Shown here: one piece after another, positions 29,128 to 40,460 of the stretch
How positions within the stretch are numbered: position 1 is the first letter of the stretch
Layout of the letters: each line of letters opens with the position of its first letter
Origin: Ctena decussata
Lineage: Eukaryota > Mollusca > Bivalvia > Lucinida > Lucinidae
Assembly: GCA_963989385.1 (NCBI GenBank)
Contig: OZ022498.1
Location: 6,207,501 to 6,271,500, forward strand
Direction: 5' to 3'
DNA length: 64,000 bases
The notes under the pieces: generated by a model
The model's database searches: none
What the model was told of the DNA's origin: nothing
The model's input: only the letters and a program-made list of their open reading frames with translations
Program-made: the position numbers and the translations under genes

Positions 29128-32100
29128 CTGCAAAATAAATGGAAAGGATTAAGGTGCATGAACACATGCCATGGCTTGGCAATGGTGTTTTTACAGTGGA
29201 AGACAACTGTAACAGCAAATTTGCTCCACTGGTAAGTGAATCTTCTCTGCAAAAGAATCCTGGGCCCAGTTGTACAAAACTAATGACCTTGTTCGTTAGC
29301 AAGAGAATAAAATTTAAAATGTTTTATACGCAAAAACACTGCCATTATTTTGCAGTGCAAAAAACTCCTCTCATTTTTGCAGCAGAAAATTGCACACTTG
29401 ATTTGTGTGTACTGGAAGACTTAACGAATCTTTGACTAACGACTTTGTTAAGCTAACAATTCTCCGAACAACAGGCCCCAAAGTGAACACAATCGCCTTC
29501 TTGCGTAACAAACTATACAAGAAGATGAAGAGACAATAAAAAGTCTAAGTAGAAATACTGCTTTTAAAAGCTAGAGTAAGTAGGCAGGCTCTGCCAGTGC
29601 CACTGTCAAACTTTGAGCAATCGAAGAGGCTTATTGTAAAAGTCTTACATAAAAGTTGACTAGCAGTCAGACAAATGGATGGACATAAGATTGGACTGAA
29701 TGACAAAAACTATATATACATTATATGCCATTAGTATTAAATCAGTTATGGATACTTGTAAGCAATATTTTGGGAAATAAAAATCCTTGTTCTTTTCTTT
29801 TTGCACAAAATGTATATTGTAAAGTCTTTTTGGAATCCCCTATATCAGACAGTTCTAATAAAGTCCAACCAGTTTATGAATAAAGAAGAATATATAACAT
29901 TCTGTACCACAAAATTTTGGCTTCTGTTTTTTCCAGAGGTATGTACCAGGACACTCACTCCGTGCTGCACTGCACTGCTTCAGTAACATAAACTCTTATT
30001 ACCTTAATGGCTCTAAATGTTGCCAAAGAAATGTTTCAGAAAACAACGTAGACCCAGATCAGACTGCTCCAAGAAGCTGACTGACCAGCTTCCGCAATGT
30101 GTTACAACCATAATATTTGACATCCACCAACAAGACAGACTGTCAAAATTTCCCAGCTGATGCAATCAATTACAGGGACAACTGAGGTGTCCCAACAGTT
30201 AGGTCAAAGACGATATTTGCCTTGCTCTAGACTGACTTCAGCATCATTAGTTCTTTCCTCCCCAGACAAGATCTGTATGTCCTCCAGTTAATATGGCAGC
30301 AATTAAACTGCTCGGTCTCTCCATTAACAGCATGCTAGACATGTGAATCACTCTAATATGAAAGTCATTAAAATGAATGGGTACATTTTTGGGGGAAGCA
30401 ACTCTTCCATTTTCATTTTTATCTCCCTTTTCATTAGGGATCAACTCTTAAAGAAAAGAATTTGCTCCTGCAGGAGCAAATTCTTTACTTTAAGAGATTA
30501 TCCTATTTTGGAATGGCTTCTTTGTCCAGGGAAGCAAGCAGGAAGTAACAAAAGTTGTTCATCTTTGCAAAGATAGAAAAATATAGAGGTGTATCCGTAC
30601 AGCTTTATAATAAGTGCACCAGCACTGAAATGATGCTGTATTTACTCTAAAATTGACAACTTCATCTATTTCTGTAATGGGCTCTTCCGATCCTCAAATT
30701 CGGAAAAGTCTATTTGTCTTACCAGGGTACCTTTGATAAAACTCTTGGCGAACTCAAATAGAGCAGACCTAAACAGACTTCTCCGAAGGCAAGCCTTGCC
30801 CCTGACAAAACCCTCAGATGTATTAGAGTGTTTCTACCTCATACATATGAAAGATACTATTCTAACATGACCTTATCATTTACCCCATTGAACACATGGA
30901 AGTGGCGTTGTTTGCAAATTTGTGATAATTCCTATTGCTAGCGTCGGGACATGCCAATTTCCTTGAAGAGGTCGACTGTAAACATTTGGTTCTGCCAGCA
31001 TCCGCCTCAAAAATAGTCCTTTACAAAACTTGCATTTTCATTCTGAATTATATACAGACTCAAAACAAGTTCAGATACATGAATATATTTTGTTACTGTG
31101 GTTACAACATGAGTAAAAGCCCCAGATTTTCATTTTTTCAAGAAAGAGTGCCCATTTGTCTATGCTACATCCAATTTGATTTGTTGTTCCTACTCTCAGT
31201 ATGTTACAAGAATGCTTTAAACATCACAGAGTCACCCATCGTTTTCTCAGAACAAACATTGAAATTGCTGAATTTGGAATGTCAAACATGTTCCCTACAA
31301 TGAAAACTTTTTCCCAGCTGTACTATGCTACACTGAGATTGACATTCAAGCTGTTAAGCTGCAAAGCAATTGTAAAATTTAACCGCTTCACAAAGAAGCA
31401 TAAAATCCTGGACTTAAGCTCCTTCATGTAAAAAGAAACTGTGCTTATTGTCACTTACAATAAAAACTCCATAGGAAATTAAAATCGTTAGAAAGTTTTA
31501 GGGATGTGACTTTTGAAATTTTTCTTCAATACTAAACATCTTGCCATATAGGGACAATGATTATAAAGCAGTACTGAAGGAGTTACGAATCAATTGTGAC
31601 AGACACAGAAAGTATGACAGTTCTAAAATCTCTCTATGTTTAATTCAAAGGGTGACAATCAGAGAGTCTGAGAGATTCAAACCTTGCCTGTAATGTCTGA
31701 TTAGAAGACACTGAAACATTTAAGTGCTATTTGAGGTCCATTCCCAATGACCTGTAATTTGCAGTAAAGTTTTAAAATATGTGTATGTGCATTGTCATCT
31801 TCCGACCCAAAACACTCCAGATAAATATTGCAAGATAACTTAAACGGAAAGATTTGGTTTCAAGACTTTTCTGCGCTTTGTAGCTGAATGTTTGTTTGAT
31901 GCATCAAAAGTCGTATTTCTGTTCATCAATCACCAGGTGACTGTCAAATTTACTCAGAAGTTGGTGGTATCGTTTCTTTTTTGAGTCAGTATATAAGAAT
32001 TGAAATGTAATTTTTCCTTACCGTGAACTATCACTGATTAACACATGTTGTTGGGCACATACGAACATCAATTCACTTCCGCTTTGTCGTCATGAATTAA

Positions 32101-32815
32101 TATTTAGTGATCGGCCTTCCAACAACTTGTGTTAGCAATAATTCAATAGTAAGGCATAATTATTTCTCAATTATTCCTAGATTTGTTTCTGTTATTTAAG
32201 GAATGAAGATTATTTTTTTTAACTTTTACTGAAGTAGAAACTACATTGATTCGAGAGCAAAGTAAGTGAACCTGGAAGGGGTTTACGTAAACTTTGCTCT
32301 TGACCTGATGTAGTTTATACTTCAGTAAACGTTTAAAAAATAATGTTTATTCCTTCTATTTATATTATTAAACAATGCTTTTCATCAAAATAGAGATAAA
32401 CAAAAATAAGAAATACACATATGAGAATCGTTTTAGAAACATTACCGGTCGAATTTTCATACAATTTGGAACAGCCGCATTGTCACTGCCTACCAGTAAA
32501 ATCCACCTCCTGCTGCAGATTTCGGGTGCAAGTAGGCCTAGCGAGCTGTCATACAATGTTTGCTAGCCATTCAAGTACATGTCATGTTGTAGATTCCACA
32601 TGCTAGTTAGTGAGGTGAGCTGACACTCAAAACCACGAGGCACAATGTAATTATTGACTTGTAAACAACGCTGACTCCGGCATAACTTAAATGGGTTTAC
32701 AAAGAGCTTTGCACTGAAAATGTAAATATTTCAATTTGAGTTACCACATCATGTCTTTATGTCATTAACACTCCCTTTTTCTGGCATTACGATCATCAAT
32801 ACTCTGTTAACTTAC
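29128..32815. other. RNASEH2A intron
   Basis: Contains a hairpin related to the AAGAATTTGCTCC family near 30455-30500 and the foldback at 32205-32345. The rest is AT-rich with no coding signal seen. Confidence 0.6.
32205..32345. repeat. Foldback repeat
   Basis: Arms TTTTTTAACTTTTACTGAAG and CTTCAGTAAACGTTTAAAAA pair, as do GAGAGCAAAGTAAG and CTTTGCTCTTGA, giving a long interrupted hairpin. Confidence 0.65.
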
Positions 32816-32900
32816 CACTGGGATACCCGGAGCCATAACTCTCTTCAAACTGGAAACCCTCTATAAAAGTCCAGTTCTTTACTGCTTTATCTCTTGCTAC
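32816..32900 (-). CDS. RNASEH2A: RNASEH2A exon
   Basis: Acceptor TTTCCCAG|GTAGC and donor CCAGTG|GTAAGT. Encodes VARDKAVKNWTFIEGF, QFEESYGSGYPS and one base of the next Asp codon. VARDxAVKxW and the YGSGYP loop, whose tyrosine helps recognise the RNA-DNA junction in RNase H2 enzymes, are both present. Confidence 0.9.
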
Positions 32901-33434
32901 CTGGGAAATAAGTACAGAAAATGTTCTAAGTATTGGGACAGACAGGCTAAGTACCGAGACACACAGGTATGAGCAAACAGTGCAGACCCAGATAAGACTC
33001 CTCCTAGAGGAGCAGTTTGATCAGGGTCTTCACTGGTTGCCACTGTGTCTGCACCTTTTAACACATTACCGCACTGAAAAACCAAACCAAACTGATTTTA
33101 TAATTGTTACGGTAATCATCCTTTTGAAAGCCAAATAAGCTACCAACTGTTCTTTGTAAAAATTCTAAGTATTGCAACAAATAGGTCTGAGCAAACACAG
33201 CAGATCCTAAAGAGGAGTCTGTTCATCTGATAATGGCCTAAACTGTCTGCCTTTGTTTCAGATGCATTAATGCACTGTAGAATCAAACTGTTCCTTTTAA
33301 ATTTTTTTGAATTACTGTGGTTATTTATATTTAAGGTGTCTTAATTTCTTTAATTTTTATGGTAATCTTTCAATATACACATTGTGCACCAACTTCTACT
33401 GGAGAGTGCCCCACTTCCTATGATACCGAATACA

Positions 33435-33800
33435 TGGTAATATTTGCGGTGTTCCATTTTTCGCGGTATTTCGCGGTCACTTAGAAACCGTGAATATCTA
33501 AATCGCGAAAAATTTCCAGTTTCTTACAAAGTGTCTTCTGTAGACACAGTGTTCATATATTTTGTTTGTTTTTGCTTAGGTAGTAGCTGGTACTTTTCAC
33601 TTGAGCCAGTTCTTTCATTAACCTGCTGCGGCCCTGCCGCAGGTTAATGAAAGAACTGACTCAAGTGAAAAAAAAAATAGTTTTGCTTTTCGAGCATGTT
33701 GCTAACCGTGAAAATTAAAAATCGCGAAAATTAATAATAATGTTTTTGACCCTTAACCACGAAAATTTGAACCCGCGAAAAATTACCGCATATACGGTAA
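33435..33800. repeat. CGCGAAAA-rich MITE with hairpin core
   Basis: The outer parts repeat (A/T)CGCGAAAAA motifs in inverted orientation (TTTTTCGCGGTATTTCGCGG on the left, CCCGCGAAAAATTACCGC on the right). The core 33594-33671 is a 33-bp arm hairpin with one mismatch and a short loop. Confidence 0.65.
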
Positions 33801-33884
33801 GTCTGAAGAAATTCCTATTTAAGGTGTATGGTACTGCCATGTGTTCCCACCATCTTTACAAAGGGAAAAACTTCCATGTCTTCC

Positions 33885-34200
33885 TGTACTCCTTGGAGGA
33901 TGAAGCTGTTTCAAAAAGGGTCTACTCTTGAAAGAATTTCCTAGGGGTGAGTTAATTCTTGCCTTTTAAGAGTTGACTCATTGAGAAGGGAAAATGAAAA
34001 TTACAGAGTTGCTTACCCTGAAAGTGTATCCACTTACCTTAATGTTAGGGCAGGAATATTATAGTGACTAGTGACCAGAAGCAGCGACAACTTATCACTT
34101 ACTAGCGAACAGTGAAATACTGTAGTTTATACTGCATTTTTACTCCTGGGGATATATGTACCATGTTTATTTGGCTAGGTAGGGGTTTGTCCTCCCAAAA
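33885..34200. repeat. Duplicated block, copy 1
   Basis: About 315 bp nearly identical to 35327-35640 in the same orientation, offset about 1,442 bp. Confidence 0.85.
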
Positions 34201-34257
34201 CCGCAAATATGTAAATCAGCTCACAGGACATGGACTTTTACCATACTTATGTGGCTG

Positions 34258-34270
34258 TAAGTGGGTGGGT

Positions 34271-34309
<39 letters not shown>
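34258..34309. repeat. Poly-G tract
   Basis: Almost uninterrupted G run of about 45 bases. Its length may be inexact in the assembly, and it could form G-quadruplex structures. Confidence 0.8.
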
Positions 34310-34310
<1 letters not shown>

Positions 34311-34883
34311 ACACAAGCAAATTCGGTGAATTTATATCCCCCGCCAAAGTGGCCCTGATTTGTTTATGGTGTAAGCTACATTAAATTTTGTTCACTGGTT
34401 ACTTAAGTTACGGCTGAACTGAGGCCATCCTGATGAAACTTTATGTGCATAACAGTGTTATGGTGATACATATTCAGTTTAAGTTTTATGAATTGGTTAT
34501 ATAGTTATGGCTAATTTAATTGATTTTAAGTCAATTCAAGGGCAATAACACATGCATTACTGAAGCTAGACTAACGAAACTTCACATGCATCAGTGGGTT
34601 ATGGTGAAATATATTTATCATAAGTTTCATGAAATTCCGTCCAGTGATTACTTAGTTATGGCTCATTTTACTGATTTTTCGTCAATTCAAGGGCAATAAC
34701 TCATGCACTACTGAAGCCAGTCTGACGAAACTTCATGTGCATCAGCGGGTTATAGTGATATATTTATTTTAAGTTTCATGAAATTCCGTCCAGTGGTTAC
34801 TTAGTAATGGCTCCAGACGGACAGACAGATGGAAGGACGGACGGACATGGAGAAAACTATATCCCTCCGCGTTTGGCTGGGGA

Positions 34884-35330
34884 TAATAATCAGTGTTGTG
34901 CAATGCAGCTCACAGGACATGGACTTTTACCATACTTATTTGGCTGTAAGTGTGTGTGTGTGTGTGGGGTGGGGGTTCTCCTCCCCAAACCATAAATATG
35001 TAGATCCCTGTTGTGCAATGCAGCATACAGGACTTGGACTTTTACCATACTAATTGGCTGTAAGTGTGTGTGTGTGGGAGGGGGGTTCTCCTCCCCAAAC
35101 CATAATTATGTAAATCAGTGTTGTGCAATGCAGCTCGTAGGACATGGACTTTTACCATACTTATTTGGCTGTAAGTGTGTGTGTGTGTGTGGGGGGGGGG
35201 GGTGTTCTCCTCACCAAACCATAAATATGTAAATCCGTGTTGTGCAATGCAGCTCACAGGACATGGACTTTTATCATACTTATTTGGCTGGGGGGGGGGG
35301 GGGGGGGGGTTCTCCTCCCATGACTTCCTG
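34884..35330. repeat. Tandem array of about 118 bp units
   Basis: Four units share GTGTTGTGCAATGCAGCTC, GGACATGGACTTTTACCATA, a GT/G-rich tract and TTCTCCTCCCCAAACC. Single related units lie near 34205 and at 35730-35950. An (ACGG)-like cluster at about 34815-34847 precedes it. Confidence 0.8.
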
Positions 35331-35640
35331 TTCTCCTTAGAGGATGAAGCTGTTTCAAAAAGGGTCTACTCTTGAAAGAATTTCCTAGGGGTGAGTTAAT
35401 TCTTGCCTTTTAAGAGTTGACTCATTGAGAAGGGAAAATGAAAATTACAGAGTTGCTTACCCTGAAAGTGTATCCACTTACCTTAATGTTAGGGCAAGAA
35501 TATTATAGTGACTAGTGACCAGAAGCAGCGACAACTTATCACTTACTAGCGAACAGTGAAATACTGTAGTTTATACTGCTTTTTACTCCTGGGGATATAT
35601 GTACCATATTTATTTGGCTAAGTAGGGGTTTGCCCTCCCA
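35327..35640. repeat. Duplicated block, copy 2
   Basis: Same-orientation copy of 33885-34200. Confidence 0.85.
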
Positions 35641-36239
35641 AAACTATGGTTACTTACCGCTGAGCCACTTGGGGAATGTCATTAGGAGAATTGAACTGAA
35701 CTGAACTGAAATTTGCCCTCCCAAAATCACATATGTAAATCAGCTCACAGGACATGGACTTTTACCATACTTATTAGGCTATAAGTGGGGGGTTCTCCTC
35801 CCCAAACCATAATTATGTAAATCAGTGTTGTGTAATTCAGCTCACAGGACATGGACTTTTGCCATACTTATTAGGCTATAAGTGGGGGGTTGTCCTCCCC
35901 AAACCATAAATATGTAAATCAGTGTTGTGTAATTCAGCTCATGTGACATGGGCTTTTATCCCCAATGAAGAACAAGAAATCCCAGTCTATAAATAAATTT
36001 GCAATAAAAAATCAGAGTCCTGTGTTCAGCTATAAGATGGGTTTTTCTCTTCCAAAACAATCACAAAAATCTAGATCCATATTGCAAGACCGATCTTGTG
36101 TTTTGGGATTGTTTTGGCAAGGGAAAACCCATTGTATAACCGAATAAATGTTGAAAGAACATTTTTCATCATTCTGAACCAACTTTTTCCCAGCATCAGA
36201 TACCAGGCTCTTATTCAACTGGCTGTATCAATGCTCGAA

Positions 36240-36340
36240 TGTGCTTAAGTATTGGGACACCTAAAACCATTAATTTTCCATTTGTCCCAAATGGAAAATA
36301 AATGGTTTTTAGGTGTCCCAATATTTTAGCACATTACGGT
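36240..36340. repeat. Near-perfect foldback beside an exon
   Basis: GTATTGGGACACCTAAAA and TTTTTAGGTGTCCCAATA pair, with the inner arms TTTTCCATTTG and CAAATGGAAAA close to the centre. It ends about 25 bp from the exon at 36366, in the downstream intron. Confidence 0.75.
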
Positions 36341-36365
36341 ATATCTGTTTTTCATTACCGCTTAC

Positions 36366-36503
36366 TTTGGCACATATACTGGCAGCTCCAACTATCTGAT
36401 AATCTGCATCAGCCTTCGCCGCTACTGTGATGTCTAACTGGGGGAATATTTCCTTCAGTTTGGCCTGATACTTGCCAGGGTCACCTACAGTGTCAACATA
36501 AAC
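36366..36503 (-). CDS. RNASEH2A: RNASEH2A catalytic exon (two active-site Asp)
   Basis: Acceptor TTTTCAG|GTTTATG and donor GCCAAA|GTAAGC, 46 codons in phase 0. Encodes [35 protein letters not shown] and [11 protein letters not shown]. The aspartates in VYVD and in AKAD, 28 residues apart, correspond to the third and fourth members of the DEDD metal-binding tetrad (D141 and D169 in human numbering, from memory). The first two (Asp-Glu of DEAGRG) are on the exon not found. Tyr-Gln-Ile replaces the usual YPVVSAAS wording, a mild divergence. Confidence 0.93.
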
Positions 36504-37068
36504 CTGAAAATACAAATAAACCACATTTTCTACGGTTATGAAAGTTTTTTTTCCCTTTCAAAACAGATACAGAACTAGACATTCTTGGTAAACCCTGTCT
36601 TCTCATAGCCAAATAAATACGGTATTCAGAACATTCAGTGATATACTTGGTACTAGTCACAGTGATATTTTACAGTTACTGACCTTTGTTGAGATGAATA
36701 TGCTGTTTTATGAACCAAAAGTATATATGACTGATTTAAAGCAGAGGCCACAATCCAAAGTTTGCATGTCCTCGAAATAAAATTCAATTTCATGTTATAT
36801 GATAATTATACGCCTGACATAAAACTTCAAAGTCCTTTGATACATATTCATGGTATTATCTTCTGACACAATGTCACTGACATAATGCAATGTTACATAA
36901 AAAATACGAAAGACATCAGGATAAAAGTATTATTGACTAACCAGTCAGTAGCACAAAACATTGACTCCGCACCTGATTTTGATTCAGCCTGTAAACTTGT
37001 ATGTTAATAATGGTCTTATATGAATATTATCTTGATTATCATCATACAGTTGACTGTACTACACCTGC

Positions 37069-37156
37069 CTCCTTAATGTTGACTCCTCTGTCCAGCACTT
37101 TTTGAATCAAGCCAATAGCACAATCATGGGACAAGGCATTTAGGTTGTACTTGAAT
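37069..37156 (-). CDS. RNASEH2A: RNASEH2A exon, GC donor likely
   Basis: Acceptor TTATTACAG|ATTC. Encodes FKYNLNALSHDCAIGLIQKV and LDRGVNIKE after one base completing an Arg codon. To keep the frame into VYVDTVG, the exon must end at AAGGAG with intron start GCAGGT. The nearest GT (GGCAG|GTGTAG) would shift the frame. The 88-bp length and aligned residues fit a GC-AG intron. Confidence 0.88.
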
Positions 37157-37387
37157 CTGTAATAAATCAAAATCATTAAGGCTATGAAGCTGTATCACCA
37201 GCTGATTTCATATCACACAGTATCTACTCAGCTAAAAACTACTTTCATGTTTGTACAGGCAACTGTTCTTTTGTATAGGTTACTTTCATACAGGCATTTT
37301 CATACATACAATTATACTTACATATTATAGGCTAGCTAAAAACTGTACCTTCATACAGGCATTTTGAACACAGGCAAGCTAAACTTG

Positions 37388-37610
37388 TGCTGCGACATGA
37401 CAAACCAACAAAGCCGCATGTGCGCCTAACAAAGACTCAGTTCAGCCTGGGCATCCGCTCAGTCTGATCAGAGTCTTTGCTGTCAGCATGGAGGTAGCTT
37501 AGACCCTCAGCTACCCTTTATGTGCACAGCAAAGACTCTGATCAGACTGGGCTGATCTGAGTCTTTGCTGGGCACACATGCAACATTGTTGGTTTTGTCG
37601 TGTCGCAGCA
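37388..37610. repeat. MITE family B, best preserved copy
   Basis: Inverted ends TGCTGCGACATGACAAACCA and TTGGTTTTGTCGTGTCGCAGCA. Inner arms CAGTCTGATCAGAGTCTTTG and AAAGACTCTGATCAGACTG pair almost perfectly. It lies 31 bp from an RNASEH2A exon. Confidence 0.85.
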
Positions 37611-37641
37611 AGTATTTCTTGACACTGTAATGAACAGTTAC

Positions 37642-37768
37642 CTTCTCAACATACTGTTGGATATAAATGTTGGAGAGAGAATCTCTATCATCCAGCCGAT
37701 CAAGTTCTCTGTTTTATTTAACATTTCAAAGATTTCTTCTCGCTTTTCTTCTGTCAATGTTTTAGAAT
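37642..37768 (-). CDS. RNASEH2A: RNASEH2A exon
   Basis: Acceptor TATTTCAG|ATTC and donor GAGAAG|GTAACT. Encodes (D)SKTLTEEKREEIFEML, NKTENLIGWMIEILSPTFIS and NSMLR. DSKxL, WxxxxLSPxxIS and SML(x)R are classic RNase H2 subunit A blocks. Split codons agree with both neighbours. Confidence 0.92.
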
Positions 37769-38200
37769 CTGAAATAAACATACAGAGTCCCAGATACATG
37801 TAATTTTTTTCAACACATTCACTCATCAAAATTTCAATATTTTGCATAAAACCTTATCATGGTTATGGCAAGTGTGTGATGCTAATCATGAAATAACGAG
37901 GTAATTGAGAAGTCCATGAAACCATAAAGAAATCTTCCAGCTTTTAGTATGATTTATCTGTAATGCATTAATTATTTGAAGTACAACAAGACTTCCGTGC
38001 ATACAGGACAGCACACTTGACAAAACATCTTAATTCAAAGTCTGAATGTACATGTGTAAGTTTTAATTTCAAGAACTCAAACTGATTTTAAAATAGGCAA
38101 CTGCTGGTGACAACCAGCTGTCAGAAGCATATTAGGCTAGTTAATGTATGCTAAAAATTCTAAATACTGAGACAGATAGGTTGTAGCAGATAGTGCAGAC

Positions 38201-38403
38201 CAGAGCTCTAGATAAGAGGGGTATTTGATGATAATGGAGGGATAATTTTCTTTATTTCTCATTGAAACCATATGTTGTGACCCCTCATCTGAACCGTCTC
38301 GTCGAGACGGTTCAGATGAGGGGTCACAACATATGTTTTTATCCAGAATTAACAAAAATTATCCCTCATTATCACCAAATACTCCCTCTTATCTAGTGCT
38401 ATG
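38201..38403. repeat. MITE family A, with 8-bp target duplication
   Basis: Starts CAGAGCTCTAGATAAG and ends CTTATCTAGTGCTATG. The centre is the palindrome GAACCGTCTCGTCGAGACGG with arms extending over about 100 bp each. GTGCAGAC flanks it on both sides (38193-38200 and 38404-38411). Confidence 0.85.
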
Positions 38404-38699
38404 GTGCAGACCCATATCAGGCTACTCCTGAAGGAGAGTCCACTGTTTGCCATTCCATCTGCATCTTTTAGATACATTACTGCACTGAAAAACCAATCTG
38501 TTCAAATTTAGGACAGTTATGGAAACTATTTTAGGTGTCCCAATTTTTTTTATTTTTACGGCATACATTTTAAAGGGAATGTGACAAATATTTGGCCACT
38601 GAGAACATGCATATTAACCCTGAGATGAGAACCATAAATAAATACATGTACTAAAATTTTAACACCAAATTTTTTTGTTATCAATAACCCAGTGGATAC

Positions 38700-38771
38700 C
38701 TGCAAAATTAAGGTCTTTCAATTCCTCTTTCTTTGATATCGGACTGTAGCATGTTCCATACACCATAGGAC
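38700..38771 (-). CDS. RNASEH2A: RNASEH2A exon (most upstream found)
   Basis: Acceptor TTTTGCAG|GTCC and donor TTTGCAG|GTATCC. Encodes (G)PMVYGTCYSPISKKEELK and DLNFA plus one base of Asp. GPMVYG follows directly after GRGPVL in the family, so one upstream exon with the DEAGRG active-site motif, about 45 residues, must exist. I could not find it in the window. Confidence 0.88.
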
Positions 38772-40460
38772 CTGCAAAATACAAATATATACCATTGTTG
38801 GTGATGAGTGACATCACTCCCAAAATTTAGGCAGTGTCCCAAACCATTACTGACTCAAAAATTTCAGTGGCCCACACTACCATCAGATGTAGCTGATGAT
38901 TTCCTGTATCTAATATTCAAATGGATGGATGGATGACTTGCTATTTTATGTCCTTTTAACAGTATTCCAGTCACATCAGGACGTTGGGTGGATGATAATG
39001 AAAAGATGTGTACAACGGATCCCAATGGACCCAGTTTACGATTAAAAAGATTCCCGTCTACAGCAAGGCTCAAATTTGAGACCGCTTGATCAGCAGGCCG
39101 GCGCTTAACCCACTGAGCTACTGGAGCTCCTATCTGATATTCAAGGTGAATGGGTACATATTCCGGGGAAGCTACTGCTATTTCCATTTTGTCTCCTTTT
39201 TCAAATGGGGTCAAATCTTACAGGAAAGAATTTGCTTCCTTAGAAGCAAATTCTTTCCTGTCAGAGCAGACCCCACTTTAGAAGGGCTTCACTGTTCAGG
39301 AAAGCAAACAGGAAATCATAGACATTGTTCCCCTTTGTAAAAGTGATGGAAAAACATGGAGGTGTACCCATAATACACTTTCATAATTTTTGGTTATTGT
39401 TTTTTTTTCCAAGTGGATTATCAATTATTGCCATGTGGATTATCAATTATTGCCAAGTGGATTATCAATTATTGCCAAGTGCATTTGTTTGCCTCTGACC
39501 ATGTGATACCTTCTCCTATAGCGGCTACTCTTAAAACATTAACTCTTTAAGCCCCAGTGACGCATTTAGCAAAATTTGCAAACAGTGTAGATCCTGATGA
39601 GGCAGCTCATAATGAGCCGCCTCATCTAGATCTACATTGTTTGCCCTCTAGTCTTTGAATTCTCAATATAAAAAGTCTTGGACAAGGCATTTTTTTAATT
39701 TTTGCAGACGTAAATTTTGTCGTCTGCTTTTTGGTACTGAAAGAGTTAAAGAGAGAATAAGCTTTTTTTCTTCTTCCAGGGGAAGGACATCAAAAGCTGA
39801 AAACTTACACCCTCTGAAACAATAAAAGAGAGCAATGCTCCATATAAGGGGAAGCAGGGATAATTTAGGGGTACATTTCCATATTTGTAAATAAAAACAT
39901 GTTTTGACTTATCATTAGAACCGTCTTTATACCCACTCTTATCTGGAGCTCTGGGAGACTCAGAGTCTATCACTTGAAATGGCTGAACTTCACAAATATT
40001 TATGACAGAACCAGACAAATCATCCACAAAACACAATTCAAAACATTGTGCAATTAACCCTCAAAGACTTTCGCGAACTCTGACCACCAAAATACCGCGA
40101 AATATATCGTGTGCTGTACCTGTGCTCAAGAAGATAGCAGTGTGGCTATTATTGGCCAAATACAGAAATTAAGAGGTATGTACTTCAAGATCAGTCATGA
40201 AATTTTAAGATGTCACCTGTATTAAGGGATAACTTTTGTGATTTCTCTTTACAGACCTGTTTACTCTCAGACTTTGCCATGTGTAGTCAGGAAGGCAGCT
40301 AAGCCTGTTTTACAGTAAATGTGTAGTCCAAGCATGTGGTGAGTGGTGGTTGGGGGGGAGGGGAGAGGTTTTATTTTTTTTAAATTTGACAAATTTGACA
40401 TAGTGGTTTCTAGCCTAGGCTGTTTCTCTCTTTATAAAATAAGGTCTTTCATGGTATGAG
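38772..40460. other. RNASEH2A first intron or upstream DNA
   Basis: Contains a hairpin of the AAGAATTTGCTTCC type (39220-39262), a short tandem of ATTATCAATTATTGCCA(A/T)GTGG (about 39412-39482), and a decayed MITE A copy at about 39827-39953. No coding exon was recognised. Confidence 0.5.

Larger units (their letters stand above)
32901..36365. other. RNASEH2A intron with duplicated repeats
   Basis: Holds a MITE-like region with a strong hairpin (33435-33800), a duplicated block (33885-34200 and 35327-35640), a long G-run and a four-copy array. No exon is expected, as AK|VARD joins in phase 0. Confidence 0.6.

Noticed and set aside
34112..34384. Glycine-rich 90-aa protein
   Set aside because: Produced by translating the poly-G tract.
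39746..40036. Minus-strand 96-aa frame as the missing first exon of RNASEH2A
   Set aside because: No DEAGRG motif or correct splice phase. Part of it is a decayed MITE copy.
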